Assembly: GCA_001642005.1 (NCBI GenBank)
Contig: LWCA01000006.1
Span: forward strand, 1-64,000
Reading direction: 5' to 3'
Source: Intoshia linei
Taxonomy: Eukaryota > Orthonectida > Rhopaluridae
Length of the DNA stretch: 64,000 nt
Below the pieces are notes generated by a model. That model did not search any database. It had not been told where the DNA came from and saw only the letters and a program-made list of their open reading frames with translations. Position 1 is the stretch's first letter, and each line of letters opens with the position of its first letter. The translations under genes and the position numbers were made by a program. Positions 1 to 10,209 of the stretch are shown here, piece after piece.

Positions 1-414
1 ATTTTTATTTTAATCAAAATATTTGAAAAATATTTGTTGATAATATATTAAAAATTGTTTTTCATCGTGAATACAACAGTACACAACATGAACAGGATAC
101 AACTGTACAACATATAAATTTTTTAAAATTATAAGGCTGTTTTCATTAAAAAAGAAGGTGAATTTGGTGTTTTGGCCCTTAAGATTATATTTATTTTAAA
201 TTTAAATTTATGGTAATGGTTTATGATTTTAAAATCAGGATTGTTTACCCGTAAGATGTGAAATTGGAAAGTTGAAATTAAGTTTGCGAACACCCCCAGA
301 AAAAACTTTAATTGAAATGTTGACTTTATAAAATTCTAAGACGGGTAGTTATTTAAATAAAGCTGGACACACACATACAAACAAAAATAGCATAGTATAT
401 TATATAAGTTAGGA
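1..414 (-). repeat. Helitron-like repeat copy, 5' end at 414
   Basis: Read on the minus strand, the copy starts at 414 with TCCTAACTTATATAATATAC and then a run of TTTGT/GTGTGTG. This resembles the usual 5' ends of insect Helitrons (TC start, inserted between A and T). The same block recurs, in either orientation, at 32225, 58765, 62151 and 63574. The body includes a segment near 130-250 shared with 45480-45560 and 61800-61930. No Rep/helicase coding is visible and the window edge cuts the copy. The Helitron assignment is inferred from the terminus only. Confidence 0.45.
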
Positions 415-423
415 TAACACAGA

Positions 424-983
424 ATTAATCCTAACGATTTAAAATACTCCCGATAAAATTTGAACATATTAATGAATGACATAATTGTTCCTTTTAAAGA
501 TATCATTGAATTAAAAATAGAAACCTGAAGAATCCATCTAATTGATATAAGTCAAGCTGCGGTGAAATATTAAGAATTATTTTTCGAATTAAAAAATGAT
601 GAGACATCATTTATATTTTTCAAAGAAGGTGCATACGTAAAAATGTGGCAAAAATATTAAATGTAAATATAAAATGTGGAACAAAATAAAATTGTTATTT
701 TTAGCGTTCCATTCAACACCTCTGCATAATCTAATTTTAGTTCAACGGTAAATATACTCACGAAGAAGAGAAGCCGATTTAATATTGTTAATTGAGGAAA
801 GCTGTGATTAAATTAATCCATTTTGAAATCGAATTCAAAAAAATTTCTTATATTATGTAATTTAGGCCCTATAAAAGTTATCTATGCAATTTTAAATAGT
901 TTTGAGTAAATTGCATTGTTTATCCATAAATAAAATATAATTTTTTGTTAGAGCGTTAGCCTAAAAAAGATTGGGTACCTCTG
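424..983 (+). repeat. hAT transposase C-terminal remnant (copy 1)
   Basis: This stretch is paralogous over its whole length to 24890-25451. Both contain broken coding for the C-terminal dimerisation part of a hAT transposase: pieces like 'AFPST', 'ES/FFS' and 'LTKKRTRLN' in the second copy match the family pattern of a short Phe-Ser motif followed by KKR/RL. The right end, on the minus strand, begins CAGAGGTACCCAATC, a hAT-like terminus. Many stops; no intact gene. Confidence 0.45.
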
Positions 984-2072
984 AATTGTAATAATTGTAA
1001 TTAAATTTGAAACTGACATGTAAATTAAATATATTAGTTAAATTTCGATCTCAGAAATCTTACTGGCAAAAAACTTTTTTATTATCCAAATTATTCTTTT
1101 TTTTTTCAAAATGAAAAAAAATATACACTCTGATGCAGATTTTGAAATCACGAGCATTATCATAAATTATAATTTCAAAAAAGTATACCTTCAAAGTAAA
1201 AATCACAAATTACTTTTTTATTTAAAAGTGAAAAAATTTAGAACAGTTATCTTCAGTTAAAACTTGAAAAAAATTTACTCTCACAAAGTGACGTCTTCAG
1301 AATAGAAACAGCACTTTGATATTCATTTTTTTATTTGGTAACTGTTTTATTTAAATTAATTAATCAAAGCGATATTTTTCAGCTATAAATTATCTCGTTC
1401 AATTTTCATTCACACATCGATTTATCATATTAATATGATATGATTATGACTCCACTTCTAAGGATTCCTAATTACACATTATCTTAACATCAGGAATATT
1501 AGCATCATATATATATTGGCACCAACTTTCATTATATATCATTGTTAACATTTGGATTAAAATTTTGAATTATTCACATAAATTCGTTGAAAAAATTTTT
1601 ATGGAATATTTTTCAGTCGCTAATGGAATTAAGAAGCTACCGGAACCTTGGAGAAGAATTGTTGAATGCAATGGAGAATATAGAAGTTTTCATTATAGTT
1701 ATTAAAACAATATTACTTTGTCAATGACCTAATAATAGAGTTTATACAACTAGTAAAATTAAATTCAAAATGAACGTAATTGAACACTTTCATAAGTACA
1801 ATCAATATAATTGAAAAAATGTCCACATAATGTATGTTTTAGCACCACTATATTATAAGATGTTATAATATAATAATCATCAAAAAACTAATAAATCCAA
1901 ATGTGATGTCATTTTCATTAACTTACTTATATGTAAAATCAACAATTTAAATTTATATCGATTTAAGAATATATTATTCAAAATTACAATCATTTTAGAA
2001 ATTTAAGGATAAAATGAATTTCAGGTATTTGTTAAAAATTACATACATATATATTTTAGACTATTTTCTAAC
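984..2072. other. AT-rich non-coding DNA with one unassigned exon-like piece
   Basis: No gene can be called here. A short open stretch at about 1617-1708 follows a plausible acceptor (ttttcag) and ends in TAA. In the frame that reaches that stop it reads ANGIKKLPEPWRRIVECNGE and onward, which looks protein-like and vaguely WW-domain-like. No start or neighbouring exon could be attached. The block at 1050-1330 resembles repeat sequence seen again near 32400-32650. Confidence 0.3.
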
Positions 2073-2267
2073 ATGATTTTCTTGGTAATTGCAATTAACA
2101 TTGGCGAGGATCGTTTCAAAGATTTTTTGCAAGCCAATATTAGGCATGGAAATTACAAGGGAATGTTGATTAACACTCATAAAAAGTACATGAAAATGCC
2201 ATACGATGAAGATAAATACCCACCAAATAGGTATAGACACCCCCTGATGGATTACGACTTTGGATAA
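2073..2267 (+). CDS. unassigned C-terminal exon or small ORF (64 codons)
   Basis: An open frame ends in TAA at 2267, preceded by a good acceptor (tatattttag, about 2060). The frame is open from that acceptor, so this may be a terminal exon rather than a gene starting at its own ATG. Residues after about 12 are charged, with a Tyr/Pro/Asp-rich tail (DEDKYPPNRYRHPLMDYDFG), unlike random translation of AT-rich DNA. I do not recognise the family. It might belong with the exon-like piece near 1617-1708. The hydrophobic first dozen residues could be untranslated or intronic. Confidence 0.35.
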   Translation: MIFLVIAINIGEDRFKDFLQANIRHGNYKGMLINTHKKYMKMPYDEDKYPPNRYRHPLMDYDFG

Positions 2268-2690
2268 TCTAAATGTTGATTTAATTTAATTATTTGTGTT
2301 GTCTATTAAACTCAATTTATTTCTAAAATATATCACTTTTTAGAGTACATTGATAAGTATAAGTTTACACATATATTTGCTGTCAAACATATGTGTATTT
2401 ATCATATAATATATAATTAATAATAATTATATTCATATAATATATAAAATTTATCAAAATGATTAACACATTTTATATCACAATGTAACACATTATAATC
2501 ACTTTAAATGTAGATATTGTCACATATACTGTTGTTCAATATACATTATAATAATATTATCAATATGTATTATAATAATTGCTTTTTACATATTATGTGG
2601 TTACTAATTCATTAATGAGTAGATGAAATTAAATAAAATTTTAAAAATAAAATACACATATATTTATGTTTAATTGGAATTAATTAATAT
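2268..2690. other. AT-rich spacer
   Basis: Simple TATA/AATAAT-rich sequence, with repeated tatattataataat-type stretches around 2400-2580. No gene is seen. Confidence 0.5.
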
Positions 2691-3235
2691 TTTGTAACAT
2701 TTCCTTTAGCATGTATGAGAGCCATAATTATCCGTGGCATACTATTAAGTCTATACAGTCTTTTTCCAAATTAAGAGAATTGTTGCATACTGTATGTAGA
2801 CGAATAATCAGTTCCAATTTTAATCTTATTGGAATTCTATGAACTTCTTTCAATTGTGCACACATATTTTCGATTAGGTTCATATCTGCGGAATTTCCGG
2901 GCCATTCAAGAACGGCAATCCCTTCATTTTGGAAATATGAAGTTACAGATTTGGCTGTGATAAGGAGCGGAATCATTTTGAAATATATACTTCTGATCAA
3001 TGTACCGTTGTGTCATTTCATCAAAAAAATTGTTTAATACATTTTTATAGGTATGCTGGTTCATTATACCTTTACAAATCTGTAATTCACCCATTCCCAT
3101 AAAAGATATAGCCCTCAAATCATTACTTTTTGTTAGAAATTTTACTGTTTGTATAATACATTCTGGCGTTAATGATTCGCATAATCTTCTGGGCACATTT
3201 TTACATTGATTGCCCATCACACAAATCATTGATTC
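2691..3235 (-). pseudogene. Tc1/mariner transposase relic
   Basis: Two overlapping minus-strand frames (3229-2924 and about 2960-2728) together give the C-terminal catalytic half of a Tc1-type DDE transposase. Visible motifs are the FQNDSAPYH block, holding the second catalytic Asp, and further on WPGNSADMNLIEN, the usual WPS-SPDLNPIEN block. A frameshift near 2924-2960 breaks the frame, and the N-terminal DNA-binding half is missing. The element is dead. Terminal repeats were not found. Confidence 0.75.
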
Positions 3236-3261
3236 GTCCGATACAATTACAAATTAAATAA

Positions 3262-3459
3262 GAAAAGTGTTGAGTCTAATAAGTTAGTAAATCTGAAAGA
3301 CAGTGAGTTGAGTAAAGAAGAAGGGGTTGATATTGTTGAAGAATTGGAACAAGATTGGTTGCAGTTAACTAGAATCCATGGAAGTTGCAAAGTTGATAAA
3401 ATAGGTAATAAGTTGGGGTTATTGAATTCTAATTTTCGGAATTTAGTTAAACAATATTA
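3262..3459 (+). CDS. unassigned exon-like open frame, possible gene 3' end
   Basis: An open frame without an ATG runs from about 3262 to the TAA at 3457-3459. It translates to an acidic, Leu/Glu-rich sequence (DIVEELEQDWLQLTRIHGSC) with an amphipathic, coding-like composition. It lies directly beside the Tc1 relic and is convergent with deoxyhypusine hydroxylase, 64 bp from that gene's stop. It may be the last exon of a plus-strand gene whose upstream exons (perhaps 2073-2267) were separated by the transposon. The product is not recognised. Confidence 0.3.
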
Positions 3460-3523
3460 ATATGAAATTTAAATTTATTTAAATTAACTAATAAAAAAAT
3501 AAATTTATTTATAACGATCTTTA

Positions 3524-6500
3524 TTACATCTCCAAGCTTAATATACACGATTCTCTTATAATGTCATTAGTATGATTTGTTAATTTTTGAAGACATTCAA
3601 TAACTTCAGCATTCAGCATGTTCCCTAAATATAATTTATAAAAACTAAAGGATAGTTAACATATGTAAATAAATGTAAACATTTAATTCACATTGAAAGA
3701 TAAATGTATTGGTTCATATTATTAAATTAAAATTTAAATTGATATAATGAATGCCCAATTTGCTCAATTAAATGTTTGCCTCTCACTGCCAATTTATTGG
3801 ATAACCCTTATGTAAATTAAGAAATTAGTTAATTCTAATTTGAAAAAAAAAACCGAAAATATTCTAAATTAATACCTAACTATCAGTGGCGTAGCGTGAC
3901 TTTTCTCACAAGTTGTTCGAGAATGATTCCTTGGTAATGTAACATTTTAAAATAAAGTTAAAATAAATATCGAAATATAAAGAAATGTTCATAAGGGGTC
4001 GCGAATACAGCAAATTTGATAACCATTTCTATAAAGTATGCTTGAAAGATAATTTGTTTTATTCTAGTAAATAAAATTTTTGACCAATTAGAAATAGAAT
4101 ACTGTATTTAAATTAAAGTCTAAATCTATATCTAAGTGTAAGTTTTTCATTTATTTGCAACACCCTTGAGTAAAATTTGACAATGTAAATATCTATAGAA
4201 AATACTTCCATATTATAAATGTTAGCAAAAGATGTATCATTAGTATGGCGATTTTTTTTTAACCTATAAAAACAAAAAATTTAACTTACAAATCAAATTT
4301 ATTAACTTTTGGAAGAAAAATCACGTATTGTTTTTTTCGTTAAATTTTTTTCTAAACTGATGAAATCTCTTATTCACACTAATAATATTTCTGGGGCATT
4401 GTCGGCTGTAGCACCGTTATATAAATTTTTAGACATAAATGTATTGCCATTATTAGATAGTTTTTGTAGAACAAGCAGCGTTGTCTTATGTCCGTAAATA
4501 TCTAATTCAGGGTTTCATAACCTTTTTTAAATTTAGTACCCGTTAGTCATATCCACTATTTCTAATACACCTGTAAAAAATAGAAAAGTGGTCCACTAGA
4601 TGCAAAAGGTTTCCGATCCCTAATTTAAGTCTTAATAAAGATGTATAAAAAGTGTATTATTTGTTGTAGTACAAAATCAAATATTTTTTAAAAAGTTTTT
4701 GTTTAATTATATCATGAAGAGTATGAATGACCATTTGTCCGTTCATATTACTTGTAATATTTTTACAATCATATATTACATTCTGAGGTGTTTCTAATGT
4801 TCCGATTATAGTATTAATGTACTTATATCCATTTAAATCAATTTCGTCCATAATGATAAAAATTAATTTATTAATACAACAATTTTTTATTCTCTCCATT
4901 TCATTCAAATACAAATCATCAATTTTATAAAATTTTTATTTCTGCAATTGCTTTCAGATGGCAAAATTATTCCCAAAATTTATTATATTTTTTTAATAAT
5001 GTTCTTAACTCAACGTTATTTAACTTTTTAGAGGTATGTCCGCAGATAGAATTGCTTCCGCCATTTTGTTGCAAAGTCATTCGATGTTTTAATGGAACTT
5101 CCAATATTGACAATATGCATAAAACTCTTATTTTTTGCTAATTTGCGGTGTAATTAAACAAAATTAAATTTTGTAAAAGTAACATTGCAACAACATTTCA
5201 TACAAAATAAATTGTCGTCATTCCTAGTAAATTCACTAGGATAAAGTTTTGTAATATTGTAAATTTTTTCATATTTAGATTTCGCATATTTTGTCATGCT
5301 TAAAAAAACATTAATCATATAAAAGTATTGCTAAAATACCTATATTGTGAATAGAAATAAGTTAAAAATAAATAAAAACTGCTTTTAGTGAGTGATATAA
5401 AAATTAATAAGTTTATTTACTACAATCATGCATAAAATAAAAGTACAAAACAAAATTCATGTTTGAAAATATAATTTAACTTTTAAAAATAAAATTTAAC
5501 TTTTGAAAATTTATTTTAACTTTATTAACGCTAGTAACTTAATCAAATTTTAATTAGCCAATTAATATACTTAAAATTATTATCATTGTGATTGTAATTT
5601 GATGCGTATGAACATATCAAAATTTGCCCTAGTTAAAAAATAATCGCCCTAATCATTAGATACTATGAAATTGTGTTGGTTAAAATTTCAAGACACTTTG
5701 AGTATAATATTAAAATTTAAATCTCTATAGAAAATAATTAAACAATGAAAACAGCAATAATGAAAGTATAGTGTTAAGTCTAAATCTATATCTAAGTGCA
5801 AGGTGTTCATTTTATTTTTAACACACCTTGAGTAAAATTTGACAATGTAAATCTTTATAGAAAATATTTTCATATTATAAATGTGAGCATAAATTTATCA
5901 TTAAGATACTATGAAATTGTGTTCGCTAAATTTTCAAGACACCTTAAGTTAAGTATAATTTTAGAATTTAAATCTCTATAGAAAATATTTATCCAATTTT
6001 TACGATGTACAAATTTATTCTAATTGAAATTTATTATGAGTTTAAAATTTTGTACTGATGTTTTTTAAAAATAGATTTTAACAGATAATTTATTATTGAC
6101 TGATATATTGATTTAACATTTAATATGAATATCGAACTTAAATTATAAAAATTATATTATTTATTAAATATAATTTTTTTAAATTTTAAATTGTCTAGGG
6201 TGTTCGGCGAACACCTTGCACACTATGACGCTACGCCACTGCTAACTATATAATAAAATATCATAGTAGCGACAGATTAAGAGGCCATGGACCATTATGA
6301 AAAGAGGATCACTTTTTTCAAAATGTGGTCCGCTTCACCTGTCCCTACCGTATTGTATCATACAGTGTACATGTGTATTAAAGATGAAACCTAATGCTTC
6401 CGCAGCTTCATGTCGTACCATTTCATCTTCATCTTCATTATTAAGTACATCCATCAAAGGTTTAATGGAAATAGGATCGGAGAGTTGACCCAAAACATAA

Positions 6501-7549
6501 GCAACTTCATGTTTCAATAGAGAACCATCGCATTTAAAAGCTTTACATTAATTAAATTTAATAAACCCGAAAAAAATTACCTTCACATATATATTTTGTC
6601 GCGATTTCTGTCTTCATGTTTCTCAAAGAAAACATTGCTCGGTATCTATCGAAAATGCTAGCATCTTCGTCTATAATAATTTACTTTTAATTAAAGATAA
6701 TCCACCGGTCATAAAATACGGTTTGATTTATGAATTAACCAAATTTTAATTTCGCATTTAAGATTATTTTAATTAAGATTTTATTACTTTCAAAAATTGA
6801 ATATTATGCTAACAAATTTTGAAAACAAGTATAGTGTCGTAAGGGTTAATAATTGTTTGAGTAAAAATTTTTTTTTCACATTTAACCCACCTAGCAAATT
6901 GAGTCTGACACCCTTGATTTAGACCAGAATCAATAATAAATAAAAAAATAAATAGTCACTTTGTATATAAAATAATATACCTAATAGAATATTTTTGTTA
7001 CATTCAACAGAGTTATCAATAAACGGTGGAGCAGGATCAACAGTTTGAAATGGATTAGGTGACTTGTTGTTAATTTCTTGTTCATTATTATTTTTCCGCC
7101 ATTCTATCATATCGCTCGCCAAAATACATGTTTCTCTAAGCTAATAATTATTTTCAATCATAAATATAATTACCACTCGGTATTCACTATCTCGATATTT
7201 AACAAGCTTTTCATACCATTCATTATCTCCGACTGCAGCCAGCGCTTCAGCTAAACTGATTAGAAGGTGGAAAATAATTAATACCCGCTTCATGACGAAC
7301 AATCAATGGTTGACTTTCATCGTCTAATACTTTTCGTAAATATGGAATAGCAGTTTGATTCTGCATTTGACCGAGTACATACGCTAATTCATGCTTTAGT
7401 AAAGCACTATCGTCACTAAAGATCTTGACTATTTCTTTTACAGCCAATTCATTTCCAATAGATTTCAGTTCAAATAATGCAGAAAATCGTTGCTGGATTG
7501 ATGATTTTGGTTCTGATAAAACTTTCGAATATTTTTCAATGTCACACAT
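3524..7549 (-). CDS. DOHH: deoxyhypusine hydroxylase
   Basis: This HEAT-repeat di-iron enzyme hydroxylates deoxyhypusine on eIF5A to hypusine, the last step of that modification, in the cytosol. Exons (minus): 7549-7285, 7250-7174, 7140-6981, 6670-6581, 6540-6391, 3624-3524. The joined length of 843 nt gives 280 residues, against about 300 in animals. All four His-Glu metal pairs are present: [35 protein letters not shown] and [10 protein letters not shown]. The conserved DPAPPF linker lies between the two halves. The last exon ends [12 protein letters not shown], so the usual C-terminal tail is cut short. The start at 7549 (MCDIEKYSK) is preferred; an in-frame ATG lies 11 codons upstream. 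Four introns are short (33-40 nt, plus one of 310). The last, 6390-3625, is 2.77 kb because a hAT element is inserted in it. Confidence 0.95.
4511..4622. repeat. small hAT-type MITE nested in the larger hAT element
   Basis: A segment of about 110 bp begins CAGGGTTTCATAACCTTTTT and ends AAAAGGTTTCCGATCCCT, so its two ends are imperfectly inverted. A longer relative starts at 11711 and shares the right-hand part (GTGAACCACACAATGCAAAAA there). The target duplication is not clear. Non-coding. Confidence 0.4.
4657..5297 (-). pseudogene. hAT-family transposase relic (BED-like zinc finger type)
   Basis: Minus-strand pieces in order: from 5297, [20 protein letters not shown], then a CxxC motif (LFCMKCCC), a BED-like zinc finger start. 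Next comes [20 protein letters not shown], the usual 'A-IPL-KL-N' block of this transposase group. Then follow [20 protein letters not shown] and TLE, matching the catalytic 'DET-D-GRY--N-IVGTL' block. A stop follows the KYNKFWE segment, and the C-terminal half is not recognisable. It belongs to the hAT element with TIRs at 3884 and 6241. Confidence 0.7.
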
Positions 7550-7591
7550 TTTAAAGTACACAAAAAAATTGACGATAAACAAATTTCATCA

Positions 7592-7876
7592 TGGATACAG
7601 TAGATATATTTGTATGTAAGATCATATATGTAAGAATTTTGGTTTTGTTATGTATCGCAATGGACTGCATAATGTGCAGTACATATGGATGATGGTCTTT
7701 TATTCAAAGTTAAGTATATATATGAAGACCAAAAATGTGTGGATAATACTTTTCTTGATAGAATGAATCGACCCTACGAAAATTTGAACGTAGCTAATCA
7801 AAAACGACCACTATTTCATAGTCCTATAACGATGTCACATTTAAAGGATTCTCGTGAAAGTTTTATTAATTTCTGA
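7592..7876 (+). CDS. hypothetical small protein, divergent from DOHH
   Basis: The clearest frame is 7685-7876, 63 codons starting MDDGLLFKVKYIYEDQ and ending in TGA. An alternative first exon could start with the ATG at 7592 (MDTVDIF) and splice through gtatgtaag...tgcag at about 7613-7679, but its phase does not join this frame cleanly. The 43-bp gap to the DOHH start would make a shared bidirectional promoter. The protein is polar, without signal peptide, membrane segment or known motif. Family not recognised. Confidence 0.35.
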
Positions 7877-8255
7877 AATGTATTTTTATTGAGAATTAAC
7901 CACATTTACAACAAATTTTTGAATTAATATTAGACAAACTTCAAAATGTACTGTAATGTAATAATAATAATGTTATAATAATAATAGTGGTAATAAAGTA
8001 AAATAATATTAAATAGTAATAAAAAATGAATAATGTAAATATTTAAATTAATTGTGTATTACAATTAAATATTACTAAATGCATTGTTAAGTATTGATTA
8101 TTTGAAATTAAATCAAGTTTATAATATAGAAACAAATATAAAATTTACTAAATTTTAAAAATGTAGACTGCAAAATGTAATCATTTATTTATAGCAACTA
8201 CTATAACTAGTATATTAAAAATTTAGTATTTTTGGGACATTAAAAAATATAAATA
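7877..8255. other. AT-rich spacer upstream of tektin
   Basis: About 380 bp of simple AT-rich sequence, including an AATAATAATAATGTTATAATAATAATAG run near 7960-7990. It probably holds the 3' end of the upstream ORF and the tektin promoter. No motif is specific enough to name. Confidence 0.4.
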
Positions 8256-10209
8256 ATGGAGTATAAAGAAATATCTGAAAATCAAGAATCAATAAATACT
8301 TATGTTTATAATTCTTTAAATATATCACATCCCGTGAGTACAACTGTACACGATGAAAATATTAATTCAAGTTTGTCTGTAATGGCCAAATACATGACAG
8401 ATGAAGCTAAAAATTTCAACAATTGCTTAAAGAATTTCTCTGAAAAAGCTAGAAATGTGACTAATTTGAACCAAAGAAATACTAATATAAATATTAAGTG
8501 CAGATTAAAAATTTTAGAAAAATTAATTAGCGAGTTGATGCAAAAAATAAGACATATTAGTAAGGTTAATTTGTATCTAATGAAACTTTGGACTTTTACT
8601 CGAAAAAATTTTAATAATACCATGTTGCCCACTGAAATCAATGTAGATAATATCATGTGTCGTTCACGAAGAATGGACATCGATAATACTCTTGATGAAA
8701 GTTCTGAATCATTGAATATGGTTATACTGTTATTTATTTTTTAATTTATTTTTATAATTTAGGAATTTGCATTGTTAGCCAAAGTCCGAAATACATTCAA
8801 ATGTCTCATGGAAAAATTAAAAGACCAAATTGAGTATATATTGCATAATAATATTGTATGTTAATAATATATGCATATGATCCATACATAATTGCACAGA
8901 ACTGCAACTGTATATTGTTGGGAAACTCGGTTTTTATAACCTTTTTTATTTGATAGTGCGGCTGTACGTAACTTATATAATGTTTTTATTAATATGGCTT
9001 CATTTTTTGGATTAATTCTTAGTACATACAGATTTAAATTGTATTTTTAAAAATGACATATTGAGATATTCCTCTTTTATTAATATACCACATCTTCTCA
9101 CAAAGTAATAAAATGTATTTTGTTTTAGCATACACCAAGAATAAGAAACATTAATTCTTAATTTTTATTATAATTTTTTAATATCATAATTTAGTAAAAA
9201 TGCAGAAATCAAGTATGAATTGGAAAAGGATTACAGCAACAAAGTAGAATCAAGCGGGTTTGATAAAAATGCAGCAAATATTATGAATCATAAATCAAAT
9301 AAAAATTTATATAGAAAATGTAAAATCGCTGAAAAGTAATTTAATTTATTGATTTTATCAAAACAATTTATGTATCATATAATACATATGTTATTATATT
9401 ATATGAAAAATAATTATTTAAAAGATGGTTAATAACGATTATGTGTATCAGCGTTTTCCAATATGTGGAATCAAAAATATTAAATGAGAAATAATAATAC
9501 TATCAAAAAATAATTAATACATGTATTTAATATTTAATATTTAGTTTACAGTCCATCGAAGCGTGGAAAAATGTTAGTTTTAAAAATATAGACAAAGGTA
9601 ATGAAGCTATCAAAGCTTCCCGAATATTAAAATTTACAGTAAAAGAGATGATTAAAAGAATGAATTGTGAAATGCAAGAAATATCTCGTAAATTTGAAAA
9701 CAAATTATCTGAGAACATTAACAAAAATAAAAATGTTAAATTTATTCTGCAGACTTCACTTGCTAATGTTTTAAAAAATAAATAAATGTAATAATTTTTT
9801 TAGATTTTGAATACAATAAAAAATAATGAAAGCATTATAAAGGATATTGATGCGCTATGTGGTGAACAAGCTGAACCAGAAAAAGTTGCTGATGCTAGAA
9901 TATGGAATATATCAAAAAAATATGAATCAGAAAAATATATCGATGATTTAGAAAATGGGTAAAATACTGTTAATATAAAAACCAAGATTATATTTAATTT
10001 TAATTAGATTAAACGAAGAAGTTAATAACATTTTAAAATTATCAAACGCTTCACAGAATAAATTAAATATGGCAGAAAAATTAAATAAAAATTTGTTTGA
10101 TAACCGAAATTACCTTGAAAAGGGTATTATGGCTAAAACAGATGCACTCTACATTGATCAAATTAAATGTATGAGTAAAAGATGTTTGTATCCAAAATTA
10201 GTGGATTAA
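8256..10209 (+). CDS. tektin (ciliary microtubule inner filament protein)
   Basis: Tektins are coiled-coil filaments inside doublet microtubules of cilia and flagella. Exons: 8256-8720, 8763-8833, 9195-9335, 9545-9767, 9804-9958, 10008-10209. Joined, 1257 nt give 418 residues, the normal tektin length. Family marks: KYELEKDY in exon 3 (usual NLEKDL block), a long helical region SLQSIEAWKNVSF onward (usual SLEEW block) and the C-terminal ALYIDQIKCMSKRCLYPKL (usual 'IDxxxCMxxRxRYP'), which is closest to tektin-2. The tektin hallmark nonapeptide (RPNVELCRD type) should lie at the exon 5/6 border, but KYESEKYIDDLENGL stands there and only the final Asp is kept. Introns range from 36 nt to 361 nt. 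Confidence 0.85.

Larger units (their letters stand above)
3884..6241. mobile_element. hAT DNA transposon (2358 bp) in the last DOHH intron
   Basis: Both ends carry the inverted repeat CAGTGGCGTAGCGT (14/14 identical). They are flanked by a perfect 8-bp target duplication, CTAACTAT, at 3876-3883 and 6242-6249. TIR plus 8-bp duplication defines hAT elements. Inside is a broken minus-strand transposase (5297-4657), together with subterminal direct repeats containing TTGAGTAAAATTTGACAATG, seen at about 4167-4190 and 5829-5850. Stops in the transposase make the copy non-autonomous today. It sits in an intron, so the host gene should survive the insertion. Confidence 0.92.

Noticed and set aside
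8306-8680. 124-codon minus-strand frame
   Set aside because: It is antisense to tektin exon 1, has no motif, and the plus-strand reading is supported by five further in-phase exons.
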